Shown piece after piece: positions 14,814 through 23,706 of a stretch of DNA of 64,000 nucleotides. The notes below the pieces were generated by a model that was not told the origin of the DNA, ran no database searches, and saw only the letters and a list, made by a program, of their open reading frames with translations. The stretch covers positions 400,469-464,468 of the forward strand of contig NZ_JAVDSH010000004.1 of the NCBI RefSeq assembly GCF_031455195.1, written 5' to 3'. The translations under genes were made by a program, and so were the position numbers. Source of the stretch: Arthrobacter nitroguajacolicus_D. GTDB taxonomy: Bacteria > Actinomycetota > Actinomycetes > Actinomycetales > Micrococcaceae. Numbering within the stretch: position 1 is the stretch's first letter; every line of letters starts with the position of its first letter.

Positions 14814-16283
14814 CTAGCGAACGCCGCCCATCAACTTCTTGATCGCAGGAGTTGCCGCAGCCAGGCCCACGGCGAGCACCACTGCCACGCCACCGATGCC
14901 CAGGAAGTACGGGAGCTCGTTGTCGGGGTTGTAAAGGCCAGCCAGGATGCCGGCCAAGGTGGTGCCGAGGGAAACCGACAGGAAGAACAAGGCCACCATC
15001 TGGGTGTGGAATGCCTTCGGGGCGAGCTTGGTGCTCACGGACAGGCCGATGGGGGAGAGGAACAGCTCCGCCAGCGTGAACAGGAAGAGGATGCCCACCA
15101 GTGCCAGCAGCGGGGTCTTGCCTTCGCCCGCCAGCGGGATGAAGGCCAGGAAAGCAATGCCCATGATGAACAGGCCCGCGGAGAATTTCAACGGTGAACT
15201 CGGCTGCTTGGGGCCCAGCTTGGTCCAGAGGGCAGCCATGACGCCGGCGAAGATGATGATGAATACCGGGTTGATGGATTGGACCCACGCGGCGGGCATT
15301 TCCCAGCCGAACAGGTTGCGGTCCAGCTTCTCCTGGGAGTAGACGGCGATGAAGGTGAACTGTTGTTGGAACAGTGCCCAGAACGCGGCGGATGCGATGT
15401 AAAGCGGGATGAAGGCCACCACGCGCTTGCGCTCAAGGCCGGAGACCAGGGGGCTGCGGAAGATCAGGACCAGGTAGATCACGGAAGCTCCGATGGCGGC
15501 GTACGCCATGCTGCGGGCCAGGTTGTTGGCGTTGACCAAGCCCGTTCCCAACAGCAGGCCTATCACTACAAGGATGCCCAGGAAGATCAGTCCGTACTTT
15601 GTGCGGTCCTTGGCGGGAAGCGGGTTGGGGACGCGGTGTGCTTCCTCGGGGAGTCGCTTGCGGCCGAGTGCATAAATGACCAGGCCGATAGCCATGCCCA
15701 CGGCCGCGGCACCGAAGCCGACATGGAAGCCGAAGCTCGTCTGCAGCCAGCCCGTGACCAGCGGGCCGATGAGGCCGCCAATGTTGATGCCCATGTAGAA
15801 GATGGAGAAACCTGCATCGCGGCGCTCATCCTTCTCGCCGTACAAGGTGCCGACCAGTGCCGTGGCGTTGGCTTTCAGGCCACCGGAGCCGACGCCCACC
15901 AATACCAAGCCGGCTATGAGGCCCGGGATCCCCGGGATCAGTGCCAGGGCGATGTGGCCGCCCATGATCATGATGGCGGAGCCGAAGAGGACCTTTTCCG
16001 AGCCGAAGAGCCGGTCGGCGAGCCACGCACCGAGGATCGTCGACAGGTAGACGCCTCCACCGTAAGCGCCCACCAGGCTGGCTGCGAGTCCCTGGTCAAT
16101 GGAGAGGCCGCCCTGCTCGGCAGTGAAGTACATGTAGTACAGCAGGATGCCCTGCATGCCGTAGAAAGAGAATCGCTCCCACATCTCCACGGAGAAGAGG
16201 CTGGCCAGCATCTTGGGGTGGCCGAAGAATGACGTATCGCCCGAAGCCTTGGCAGGCTCAGCCGTGGTTTGAGGTGTGCTCAT
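14814..16283 (-). CDS. Proton-dependent oligopeptide transporter (POT/PTR2 family)
   Basis: The 489-residue protein imports di- and tripeptides with protons. It shows the POT signature EMWERFSFYGMQGILLYYM in helix 1, with the E-x-x-E-R-like proton-coupling region, the GAYGGGVYLSTILGAWLADR loop and FSIFYMGINIGGLIGPLVTG, the PTR2 motif in helix 5. About fourteen membrane segments are present. Start at ATG 16283 (MSTPQTTAEPAK) is preferred; a longer frame upstream lacks a ribosome binding site, and the chosen start has only a weak GAGAAA. It is convergent with the DUF4190 gene and tail-adjacent to the amidase. Confidence 0.92.
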   Translation of the reverse strand: MSTPQTTAEPAKASGDTSFFGHPKMLASLFSVEMWERFSFYGMQGILLYYMYFTAEQGGLSIDQGLAASLVGAYGGGVYLSTILGAWLADRLFGSEKVLFGSAIMIMGGHIALALIPGIPGLIAGLVLVGVGSGGLKANATALVGTLYGEKDERRDAGFSIFYMGINIGGLIGPLVTGWLQTSFGFHVGFGAAAVGMAIGLVIYALGRKRLPEEAHRVPNPLPAKDRTKYGLIFLGILVVIGLLLGTGLVNANNLARSMAYAAIGASVIYLVLIFRSPLVSGLERKRVVAFIPLYIASAAFWALFQQQFTFIAVYSQEKLDRNLFGWEMPAAWVQSINPVFIIIFAGVMAALWTKLGPKQPSSPLKFSAGLFIMGIAFLAFIPLAGEGKTPLLALVGILFLFTLAELFLSPIGLSVSTKLAPKAFHTQMVALFFLSVSLGTTLAGILAGLYNPDNELPYFLGIGGVAVVLAVGLAAATPAIKKLMGGVR

Positions 16284-16374
16284 TTTCTCAATGCTGGCAC
16301 TGACCGCGGGCATTGTCACATCGATAAATGCCCAAGGCAACCACTTTCCATATGCTAGACACACCTGCCGGCGG

Positions 16375-17814
16375 TCAGGAATGCGGCTCCAGGGAAGCCG
16401 CCACTTGGAGAAGCTGCAGTTCAGAGCCCATTCGGCCAATGAGTTGGATTCCCATCGGCAAACCGCCGACGGTCGTATGAACTGGGATGCTGATGGCCGG
16501 CAGCCCGCATACGTTCACCATGGAGGACCACGGCGCGTATTCGCACTGCCTTCTGTAGTCATCGTCGGCGTCGCCGGACCACTCCCTCGGCCAGCGCTCG
16601 CCGCTGTGCCCACCGCCGGTAAACCAACCAATGGGGCGCGGCGTCTGCGCCAGTGTGGGCATGAGAATCAGGTCCCACGCCGCGTACTGCGCGATCGTGT
16701 CGTGCTGGAATTGCCGGAGGAAACCCAGCGCTTCGTTGACCTTGGACGCGCTCCGCTGTTGGGCCCGACGCCGGAACGTGCGGGTCAGTGGGGTCAGCAG
16801 CGCCTCCCGTCGGGGTGCTATGCGGGCGCTTCCGACGCCGGCAGTCCAGGCCGCGGTAAACGCTTCCGGATAGCGGTTGTCGTACCGGATCTCCGCTTCA
16901 GTGACGCTGTGCCCTGCCTTTTCAAGCAGCTCGCGGCCCCTCGCCAGAGCGTCCATCGCTTCAGGCTCAATCTCGAAGGGATAGATCCCGGCCCAGGGAC
17001 TATCCAGGCTCACGCCGATCTTCAGGGGCTCCGGCGCCTGATCCACATGGGCGAGATAGCCGCCGTCGGGCGCTTGTTCGCCGGGGACCAGGGCGTCCAT
17101 GAGCAAGGCGGCATCGGCGGCTGTTCGCGCGAGTGGCCCGGTAACCACAAGCTGCGCGGCATCTCCCGGGCTGGTCCCCACAGGTACGGCGCCCCGCCCA
17201 GGCTTCAGGCCCACCAGTCCGCAGGCACCGGCGGGAATCCGGATGGACCCGCCGCCGTCGGTCCCCGGCGCGAACGGCACCAAGCCCGCGGCCACCGCGG
17301 CAGCGCTGCCGCCCGACGAGCCGCCGGAGCTTCGCCCTGCTGAATGTGGATTGCGCGACGGCGGTGCCACGCGGTTCTCGCTGTAGGCCGTCAGTCCAAA
17401 CTCCGGAACCTGCGTCTTACCCAGCGGGATAACTCCTTCACGCCTCAGGTGCGCCGCCAAAGCGCCGTCCTCGGGTGCGGGCTTGTGATCCAGGGCTGCG
17501 CTGCCGTGGGTGGTGGAAACTCCGGCGACGTCGGTGAGGTCCTTGAATGCCGTGGGCATCCCGTGAAGCAAGGGAAGTTCATCCAGCCGGCCTTGGCGGG
17601 AGAGACGGGCATGCAGCTGATCGGCGGTGTGGGCTGCGGCCAGGGCTTGTTCCTGGATGACCGTGACGAACGCACCGAGATGCTTGTTCCGCTCTTCGAT
17701 CACGGAGAGGAAGTGTCCGGTGGCCTCGCGGGCCGAGAGAGCGCCCGAAGCCAAGGCATCACGGATTCCTACGGCGGTCAGCCCGGACAGGTCCTGCGAC
17801 GACGGATCAGCCAA
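16375..17814 (-). CDS. Amidase (amidase-signature family)
   Basis: The protein (about 479 residues) carries the amidase-signature catalytic core: the lysine in GMPTAFKDLTDVAG, the Ser-cisSer region GRSSGGSSGGSAAAVAAG and GTDGGGSIRIPAGACGLVGL with the nucleophilic serine. It hydrolyses amide bonds; substrate unknown. GatA is unlikely because gatB and gatC are absent. The likely start is TTG 17814 (preceded by GGAG about 10 bases away), giving an 8-bp overlap with the peptidase E gene and translational coupling. An ATG at 17871 would give a larger overlap. The start is uncertain; the family is not. Confidence 0.88.
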   Translation of the reverse strand: MADPSSQDLSGLTAVGIRDALASGALSAREATGHFLSVIEERNKHLGAFVTVIQEQALAAAHTADQLHARLSRQGRLDELPLLHGMPTAFKDLTDVAGVSTTHGSAALDHKPAPEDGALAAHLRREGVIPLGKTQVPEFGLTAYSENRVAPPSRNPHSAGRSSGGSSGGSAAAVAAGLVPFAPGTDGGGSIRIPAGACGLVGLKPGRGAVPVGTSPGDAAQLVVTGPLARTAADAALLMDALVPGEQAPDGGYLAHVDQAPEPLKIGVSLDSPWAGIYPFEIEPEAMDALARGRELLEKAGHSVTEAEIRYDNRYPEAFTAAWTAGVGSARIAPRREALLTPLTRTFRRRAQQRSASKVNEALGFLRQFQHDTIAQYAAWDLILMPTLAQTPRPIGWFTGGGHSGERWPREWSGDADDDYRRQCEYAPWSSMVNVCGLPAISIPVHTTVGGLPMGIQLIGRMGSELQLLQVAASLEPHS

Positions 17815-18550
17815 GGAAACGTGACTCCAACCGTTCCTCCACTGCCACGGCGTCCACGCTCTCGCCGGCACCGGCCGTCACCCGGAAGGCTGCCTTGTTC
17901 TTCACTTCGGAGACCACCTCCACCAGTTCCGTGCCCCGGTAAACCAGCCCGACGCCGTCGTCCGTGCAGTGTGTTTCACCTAGCGTGCCGTTGGCCACCA
18001 GCGCATGGATGGCCGGTGCGCGGCGGGGTTCGGAGTCGTAGTGCACGCCGCTGGCGTAGGGCAGGAAGCCGAGGGAGTCCGTGACGGGGCGCAGTTCCGG
18101 ACCGAAGGAGTCGGTGACGCCGCCCTGGTACCAGCAGATCGACCCGGCCGAAACGCCCGCAAGCACCACGCCGCCCTCCCAAGCCTTCCGCAGGGCCCGG
18201 TCCAGGCCATGCGCGCGCCACACCGCCAGCAGGTTCACCACCGAGCCTCCGTTGACCCACACCACGTCCTGCTCCAGGAGGTGCGCTTCCGGGGCATCGA
18301 TGTTCGGCATGGTGAAAAGGTTGAGGTGGCTGAAATCGAAACCCGCAATCCTCGCGGCCTGGTCCATCTCGGCGGCCCACCAGCGTTGGTCGCCGGACGC
18401 TGTGCCGATGTGCGTCACCCGTGGCGCGCGGCCCGTTACGCCGGAGAGGTCCACGGCGTAGTGCATCAGGTGGTTGAACTCGATCCTGGTGCGTTCGCCC
18501 GGCTTGTATCCGCCGGACGTCGCCAGGATGGTGGGTTGCCCAGCAGACAC
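17807..18550 (-). CDS. Peptidase E family protein (S51, Ser-type class I GAT fold)
   Basis: The 247-residue protein matches the S51 peptidase E family (alpha-aspartyl dipeptidase-like). It has ILATSGGYKPGERTRIEF at the N-terminus, VVWVNGGSVVNLLAVWRAHG and the nucleophile elbow LAGVSAGSICWYQGG with the catalytic serine; HYDSEPRR and DDGVGLVYRG complete the fold. Peptidase E cleaves Asp-X dipeptides in the cytoplasm. It lies directly upstream of, and overlaps, an amidase gene, so the two probably act in one peptide or amide catabolic step. GAGGAGCACCCG-like sequence precedes ATG 18550. Confidence 0.88.
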   Translation of the reverse strand: MSAGQPTILATSGGYKPGERTRIEFNHLMHYAVDLSGVTGRAPRVTHIGTASGDQRWWAAEMDQAARIAGFDFSHLNLFTMPNIDAPEAHLLEQDVVWVNGGSVVNLLAVWRAHGLDRALRKAWEGGVVLAGVSAGSICWYQGGVTDSFGPELRPVTDSLGFLPYASGVHYDSEPRRAPAIHALVANGTLGETHCTDDGVGLVYRGTELVEVVSEVKNKAAFRVTAGAGESVDAVAVEERLESRFLG

Positions 18551-18702
18551 GGGTGCTCCTCACAGCAGGTTTTCGGTGGATTGCTTCGGGTCCAGTCTTA
18601 ACGCCCGCGCTCCCGTAAGCAACCGCCTGCGGGTCCAGGTTACTGCTCTGGGCTGCGAGGACTAGGCTGGATGCTGGACTTAATCGATGGGAAGGGACCG
18701 CA

Positions 18703-19029
18703 ATGAGCGACTTCGACACTGTGCCTGTGGGCGACATTCCGGCTGATGCCAGCATCCTGGACGTCCGCGAAGACTACGAATGGGTGGCAGGGCACGCCGA
18801 GGGCGCACGCCACATCCCCATGGACCAGCTGCCGGCGCGCCTGGACGAGCTTGACCCGGACGATGACCTTTTCGTCATCTGCCGCACCGGCGGCCGTTCC
18901 TTCCGGGCTGTTCAATGGCTGGTGGGCCAGGGCTACTCGGCCGTGAATGTTGCCGGTGGGATGGACATGTGGCTGGAAGCCGGCAAGCCGATGGTCTCAG
19001 ACAACGGGCTCAAGCCGGTCGTTCTGTAA
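18703..19029 (+). CDS. Single-domain rhodanese-like protein
   Basis: The 108-residue protein is one rhodanese homology domain. It opens ILDVREDYEWVAGHAEGARH and has the active-site loop FVICRTGGRSFRA with the sulfur-accepting cysteine, ending GGMDMWLEAGKP. Such proteins move sulfane sulfur or act in redox signalling in the cytoplasm. The ATG has AAGGGA about 8 bases upstream. It lies 31 bp before pheA and may be co-transcribed, with no obvious functional link. Confidence 0.92.
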   Translation: MSDFDTVPVGDIPADASILDVREDYEWVAGHAEGARHIPMDQLPARLDELDPDDDLFVICRTGGRSFRAVQWLVGQGYSAVNVAGGMDMWLEAGKPMVSDNGLKPVVL

Positions 19030-19060
19030 ACCAGCGCATATAACCAGCAAGGAATATTTG

Positions 19061-19993
19061 ATGTCAGCAGTCACCTACACGTTCCTCGGCCCTGAGGGCA
19101 CCTTCACCGAGGCCGCCCTCATGCAGGTGCCAGGCGCTGCTGATGCCACCCGCATCCCATGCACCAACGTGAATACCGCCCTGGACCGGGTCCGGGCAGG
19201 CGAAGCCGACGCGGCCATGGTCCCCATCGAGAACTCGGTCGAAGGCGGGGTCACTGCAACCCTGGATGCGATCGCCACAGGCCAGGAACTTCGGATCATC
19301 CGTGAGGCGCTCGTTCCCATCACCTTCGTGCTGGTGGCGAGGCCCGGCGTCGCGCTTTCCGACATCAAGCGGATCTCGACGCACGGCCACGCCTGGGCCC
19401 AATGCCGTCTGTGGGTGGATGAACACCTTCCGAACGCGGACTACGTTCCGGGTTCCTCGACGGCGGCCGCCGCCATGGGCCTGCTGGCGGACGATGCGCC
19501 CTACGAAGCGGCAATCTGCGCCCCGCTGATTGCAGCCGAACAGCCGGGCCTGCATGTCCTGGCCGAGAACATTGGCGATAATCCCGACGCCGTCACCCGA
19601 TTCATCCTGGTGAGCCGCCCCGGTCCGCTCCCGGAACGGACTGGAGCCGATAAAACCACCGTGGTGGTCCCGCTTCCCCAGGACCATCCCGGTGCGCTCA
19701 TGGACATCCTGGACCAATTCGCCTCCCGCGGTGTGAACCTCAGCCGGATCGAATCACGCCCCACCGGACAGTATCTTGGCCACTACTTCTTCAGTATCGA
19801 CGCCGATGGCCACGCCGCGGATTCGCGGGTAGCCGACGCGTTGGCGGGCCTGCATAGAATCAGCCCCGCAACCCGGTTCCTGGGCTCCTATGCCCGGGCG
19901 GACCGGCAGCCGGCCTCAGCGGCTCCGCACACTTCCGACGCGGCTTTTGCCTCCGCCCACGCGTGGGTGGACTCGCTGCTCAAGGGCTCGTAG
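19061..19993 (+). CDS. pheA: Prephenate dehydratase
   Basis: The 310-residue enzyme converts prephenate to phenylpyruvate in phenylalanine synthesis. The catalytic domain (about 1-190) shows TFLGPEGTFTEAAL, IPIENSVEGGV as VPIENSVEGG, and DAVTRFILV with the conserved Thr-Arg-Phe catalytic triad. An ACT domain (about 200-280, DHPGALMDILDQFASRGVNL then SRIESRPT) should bind phenylalanine for feedback control. There is no chorismate mutase fusion. ATG 19061 has AAGGA upstream; the frame is open further upstream into the rhodanese gene but that is not coding. Confidence 0.95.
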   Translation: MSAVTYTFLGPEGTFTEAALMQVPGAADATRIPCTNVNTALDRVRAGEADAAMVPIENSVEGGVTATLDAIATGQELRIIREALVPITFVLVARPGVALSDIKRISTHGHAWAQCRLWVDEHLPNADYVPGSSTAAAAMGLLADDAPYEAAICAPLIAAEQPGLHVLAENIGDNPDAVTRFILVSRPGPLPERTGADKTTVVVPLPQDHPGALMDILDQFASRGVNLSRIESRPTGQYLGHYFFSIDADGHAADSRVADALAGLHRISPATRFLGSYARADRQPASAAPHTSDAAFASAHAWVDSLLKGS

Positions 19994-20087
19994 GCGCTGT
20001 CCACAAGGCCCTTTCGCAGTGATGGAAGTGTGCGTATGCTTGCCTGATCCATAAACGGTGGATGAATTACCAACGAAGGGAGCGGTC

Positions 20088-20318
20088 ATGACTGTCCACA
20101 GCGATGACAAAGACGGCCAGGGCATGATCGTCAATCCCAAGCCCTCGAGTGACAACAAAGATGACTGGGACGGCGACGATGCTGATCGTGCGGATCGCCT
20201 GCGTTTTGAAGAAGAACAGGCCATGATCAAAGAGCAGTCCGAAGCCCGGGCTGCCGCGAAGGCAGCGGCCGAAGAAGCCGAGAGGAACGCAGCCCAGCCT
20301 GACGCCGGGGCTATCTAG
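20088..20318 (+). CDS. Small acidic hypothetical protein
   Basis: The 76-residue product is highly charged. Its N-terminal half is Asp-rich (DNKDDWDGDDADRADRLR) and the C-terminal half is an alanine/glutamate-rich likely helix (EARAAAKAAAEEAERNA). It has no cysteine, no signal and no membrane segment. ATG 20088 has GAAGGGAG upstream. Its TAG stop overlaps the convergent lipid kinase stop in a shared CTAG. I do not recognise the family; codon use is like the neighbours, so I consider it real. Confidence 0.7.
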   Translation: MTVHSDDKDGQGMIVNPKPSSDNKDDWDGDDADRADRLRFEEEQAMIKEQSEARAAAKAAAEEAERNAAQPDAGAI

Positions 20319-21376
20319 GCGGTCTTCGCCCTCGGTACACGCACCAGCAGGGACGCTGGTTCAACTTGCACGGTGACCTTCGTGGCTTCACCTGAGGGAT
20401 CGCCGTCGAGTTGTGTAGCCATGGGTTCCTGGCTGCGGATGGTCACCTTGCCCGAGCGGTAGAAGCTCATCATTGGCAGGTTGTGTTTGTGCTTGAACAG
20501 GATCTTTGTGTACATGGCGAGCCAACCAAATGCGCTGCGCGGGCTCATCACCACAATGTCCAGCATGCCGTCGTCGATCATGGCCTGCGGAATGAAGTCG
20601 ATGCCGCCAGGGATCAGTCCGCAGTTGGCGAAGAGCACGCTGCGGATCTTGCGCGCTTGTTCGGGCTCGTCATCCATGGTGATGCTGACGCGCTTCCGCC
20701 GCCCCGGCAAGTGGCGGACGCCGGCTTCGGTGTAGGCAAGCCAGCCGACGGTCTTCTTGAGGTCTTCCCTGGTATCCCCGACAACCTCGGCGTCCAGGCC
20801 CATGCCCGCGATCACCAGGAATGTGTGCGTGGATGCGTGGCCGGTGATGCTGTTGCTGATGGCCATGGTGGCGGTGTCGATGTAGCGCTGGTGGCCGAAC
20901 AGCGCCGTCTGGATGCAGTCCTCCATGTCCGTGACATCCAAGTCGACATTGCGCGCCAGCAGGTTTCCGGTGCCGACGGGGATGAGGCCCATCGCCACAT
21001 TTTTGTGGGCCAGGCACTCGGCCACCACGCGGACGGTTCCGTCGCCGCCGCACGCCAGGACGACGTCGGCCCCGTGGGCCAGCGCTTGCCGTGACTGGCC
21101 ATAACCGGGGTCGTCCACCGTAGTTTCATAGAAGCGGGGCGCGTCCCAGCCGGCGAGCTCGCACGCGTCGATGATGGCCTTGCGGGCAACCTCGGCGTTG
21201 TTCTTCACCGGGTTCAGGATGACGGCGACCTTCTGGTCGCCGGGGTTCGGCTTGTGGGCATCCTCCCGAACGGCGCTCCTGATGTGGCGGGCTTTCAATC
21301 GGCGCACACCCCACCAACTGGAGACGGCAAAGGCCACGCCCCCAGCGAGAATCACGTACAGGATCCAGTCGCTCAT
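20315..21376 (-). CDS. Diacylglycerol kinase family lipid kinase
   Basis: The 353-residue protein has an N-terminal membrane segment (WILYVILAGGVAFAVSSWWG) followed by the DAGK catalytic domain: VAVILNPVKNNAEVARKAI, the ATP loop VVLACGGDGTVRVVAECL and GLIPVGTGNLLARN. The C-terminal half has the usual second domain (FANCGLIPGGIDFIPQA; DDGMLDIVVMSP). It should phosphorylate diacylglycerol or a related membrane lipid at the inner face of the membrane. Its substrate may be a different lipid alcohol, since YegS/DagK-like kinases vary. It overlaps the small acidic gene by 4 bp at the 3' end. Confidence 0.9.
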   Translation of the reverse strand: MSDWILYVILAGGVAFAVSSWWGVRRLKARHIRSAVREDAHKPNPGDQKVAVILNPVKNNAEVARKAIIDACELAGWDAPRFYETTVDDPGYGQSRQALAHGADVVLACGGDGTVRVVAECLAHKNVAMGLIPVGTGNLLARNVDLDVTDMEDCIQTALFGHQRYIDTATMAISNSITGHASTHTFLVIAGMGLDAEVVGDTREDLKKTVGWLAYTEAGVRHLPGRRKRVSITMDDEPEQARKIRSVLFANCGLIPGGIDFIPQAMIDDGMLDIVVMSPRSAFGWLAMYTKILFKHKHNLPMMSFYRSGKVTIRSQEPMATQLDGDPSGEATKVTVQVEPASLLVRVPRAKTA

Positions 21377-21487
21377 GGTGCTCCAACACTATCCCGCTGC
21401 GCTGCCCTGTTTTGCCGGATCGTGGGCTGTCCGGCGTTTGGACGCCTGCGCACCGGTGTTCCGCGGGGGATTCGATACTCTTGTGTG

Positions 21488-22768
21488 GTGATCGACGTAA
21501 AAGACCTCAGCGAAAATCCGGACAAGTTCCGTGCCAGCCAGCGCGCCCGTGGCGCCGACGAGTCCGTTGTGGACGCGATCATCTCCGCTGACGCCGATCG
21601 CCGTGCTGCGCTGATCCGCCACGAAACCCTCCGCGCCGAGCAGAATGCTTTCGGCAAGAAGGTGGCCCAGGCAAAGGGTGAGGAAAAGCAGGCCCTGCTG
21701 GCCGAGGTCAAGGAGCTCGCCAACTCGGTCAAGGCCGCTTCCGCTGAAGCCGCCGCCGCCCAGGCCAAGCAGGAGGAGCTCCTGCGTGTCATCCCGAACC
21801 TCGTCGTGGACGGTGTGCCTGAGGGTGGCGAAGACGACTACGTGGTGGTCAAGACTGTCGGCACCCCGCGCGAATTCACCGATTTTGAGCCGAAGGACCA
21901 CCTGGAAATCGGCGAACTCATCGGCGCGATCGACATGGAACGCGGTGCCAAGGTCTCCGGCTCGCGCTTCTACTTCCTCCGCGGCGTTGGCGCCCGGCTG
22001 GAAATGGCGCTGCTGCAGATGGCCATGGAACAGGCAATCGACGCCGGCTTCGTCCCCATGATCACCCCCACTTTGGTGCGTCCCGAGACCATGCAGGGCA
22101 CCGGTTTCGATGTAAAGCACGACGCCGAGATCTACCGTCTCGCCGAAGACGACCTTTACCTTGTGGGAACCTCGGAGGTGGCCCTCGCCGGCTACCACGC
22201 GGACGAGATCCTGGACCTCTCCGCGGGCCCCATCCGCTACGCGGGCCAAAGCTCCTGCTACCGCCGCGAGGCCGGTTCGCACGGCAAGGACACCCGCGGC
22301 ATCATCCGCGTGCACCAGTTCAACAAGGTGGAGATGTTTATCTACACCACCGTTGAAGAGGCTGCTGCCGAGCATGAGCGGCTGCTAGCCTGGGAAGAGG
22401 AGATGCTGGCCAAGTGCGAGCTCCCGTACCGCGTGATCGACACCGCCGCCGGTGACCTGGGCATGTCCGCCGCCCGCAAGTTCGACTGCGAAGCCTGGGT
22501 CCCCACACAGAACGCCTACCGCGAGCTCACCTCGACGTCCAACTGCACCACGTTCCAGGCGCGCCGCCTCAACATCCGTGAACGCGTGATCAACGACGAA
22601 GGTGTCGCCAAGGGCACCCGTGCCGTGGCCACGTTGAACGGCACTTTGGCTACCACGCGTTGGATCGTGGCCATCCTCGAGCACCACCAGAACCCGGACG
22701 GCTCGGTCAATGTTCCCAAGGCACTTCAGAAGTACCTTGGTGGGCTTGAGGTCCTGCCGGTCCTCTAG
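21488..22768 (+). CDS. serS: Seryl-tRNA synthetase
   Basis: The 426-residue class II synthetase charges tRNA-Ser. The N-terminal coiled-coil arm (about 25-100, rich in Ala, Lys, Glu) is followed by the catalytic core with motif 2 (SSCYRREAGSHGKDTRGIIR, HQFNKVEMF) and motif 3 (LATTRWIVAILEHHQ). The Ser-site TSEVAL is present. GTG 21488 gives the usual MIDVKDLSENPDKFR start. There is no Shine-Dalgarno; GATACT lies about 10 bases before the GTG, so the mRNA may be leaderless. It is convergent with the HAD gene across 16 bp. Confidence 0.96.
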   Translation: MIDVKDLSENPDKFRASQRARGADESVVDAIISADADRRAALIRHETLRAEQNAFGKKVAQAKGEEKQALLAEVKELANSVKAASAEAAAAQAKQEELLRVIPNLVVDGVPEGGEDDYVVVKTVGTPREFTDFEPKDHLEIGELIGAIDMERGAKVSGSRFYFLRGVGARLEMALLQMAMEQAIDAGFVPMITPTLVRPETMQGTGFDVKHDAEIYRLAEDDLYLVGTSEVALAGYHADEILDLSAGPIRYAGQSSCYRREAGSHGKDTRGIIRVHQFNKVEMFIYTTVEEAAAEHERLLAWEEEMLAKCELPYRVIDTAAGDLGMSAARKFDCEAWVPTQNAYRELTSTSNCTTFQARRLNIRERVINDEGVAKGTRAVATLNGTLATTRWIVAILEHHQNPDGSVNVPKALQKYLGGLEVLPVL

Positions 22769-22784
22769 GGGTTTTCGGTGGCAG

Positions 22785-23630
22785 TTACAGCAGGCCGCGC
22801 AATACCAAGGCGGCGCCGTCGTCGAGCACTGACGCGGTGACTTCATCCGCGACGGCGATCACTTCGTCGGGGGCCTGTCCCATGGCGACGCCGCGGCCTG
22901 CCCAGGTGAGCATTTCGATGTCATTCCGGCCGTCGCCCACAGCGACAGTGTTGGACACGTTCGTGCCGAGCTTCTGGCGCAGGGCCTCCAAGGCGCTGGC
23001 CTTGGTGACGCCCTCGGCGGCGATGTCCAGCCACGCGGTCCAACCCACCGAGTAGGTCACGCCCGAAAGTCCGATGTGCCGGATGGCCTCGTTGAACTCG
23101 TCCGAGGTGTTCTCGCTGCTGAAGACCACAACACGGACCGCCGTGGCGTCGAGCATGGTCTGGAAATCGACGCCGATGGACTCGACGCCGAAGCTGGCGT
23201 CCTGGAAGCGTTCGGTGGAAAGGAAGTTGCCGTCCTCGTCCTCCAAGGCGTATTTGGCGTTGGGCAGCCGTTCCCGCAGTGCCTTCAGGGCAGGAGCAGG
23301 ATCGAAGGTGGCCTTGTGGATGATCTGGTAACCGGTCTCCAAAGCCGGGTCCAGGCGGAGGGTCACGCCACCGTTGCAGCACACTGCATAGCCACGTTCC
23401 AGACCGATCTGTTTAATGATGGGAAGCGTTGCGTTGAGGGAACGTCCCGTGGCGATCATGACGTCGTGACCGCTCGCGACGACGGCCTGCGCGGCAGAGC
23501 GGACAGCGGGGGACATGTGGCCGTCATGGTCGACGAGTGTGCCGTCGACATCCAAGGCAACCATGAGCTTGTTGTTGTTGTTGGGCTGGTCATCGATGCC
23601 AGCAACTGGAGTATCAGTCAAAATAGTCAT
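22785..23630 (-). CDS. HAD superfamily phosphatase (Cof-type, class IIB)
   Basis: The 281-residue protein has HAD motif I LMVALDVDGTLVDHDG, motif II as MIATGRSLNATLP, a class IIB cap (about 95-200) and the C-terminal motif TVAVGDGRNDIEMLTWAG with VAMGQAPDEV. These are features of Cof/YidA-like sugar-phosphate or nucleotide phosphatases with Mg dependence. A short Asn run (NNNN) near residue 18 lies before the fold. The substrate is not predictable. It faces serS tail to tail. Confidence 0.9.
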   Translation of the reverse strand: MTILTDTPVAGIDDQPNNNNKLMVALDVDGTLVDHDGHMSPAVRSAAQAVVASGHDVMIATGRSLNATLPIIKQIGLERGYAVCCNGGVTLRLDPALETGYQIIHKATFDPAPALKALRERLPNAKYALEDEDGNFLSTERFQDASFGVESIGVDFQTMLDATAVRVVVFSSENTSDEFNEAIRHIGLSGVTYSVGWTAWLDIAAEGVTKASALEALRQKLGTNVSNTVAVGDGRNDIEMLTWAGRGVAMGQAPDEVIAVADEVTASVLDDGAALVLRGLL

Positions 23631-23706
23631 GCTTCCAGTACAGCAGACACCTCCGACACTGAACTAGGACCGGCGCCACAGCGGGGGATTAACGGAGCGT
23701 GAACAG

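Noticed and set aside
16375..17814. Amidase as GatA of the Glu-tRNA amidotransferase
   Set aside because: gatB and gatC are absent and the neighbour is peptidase E.
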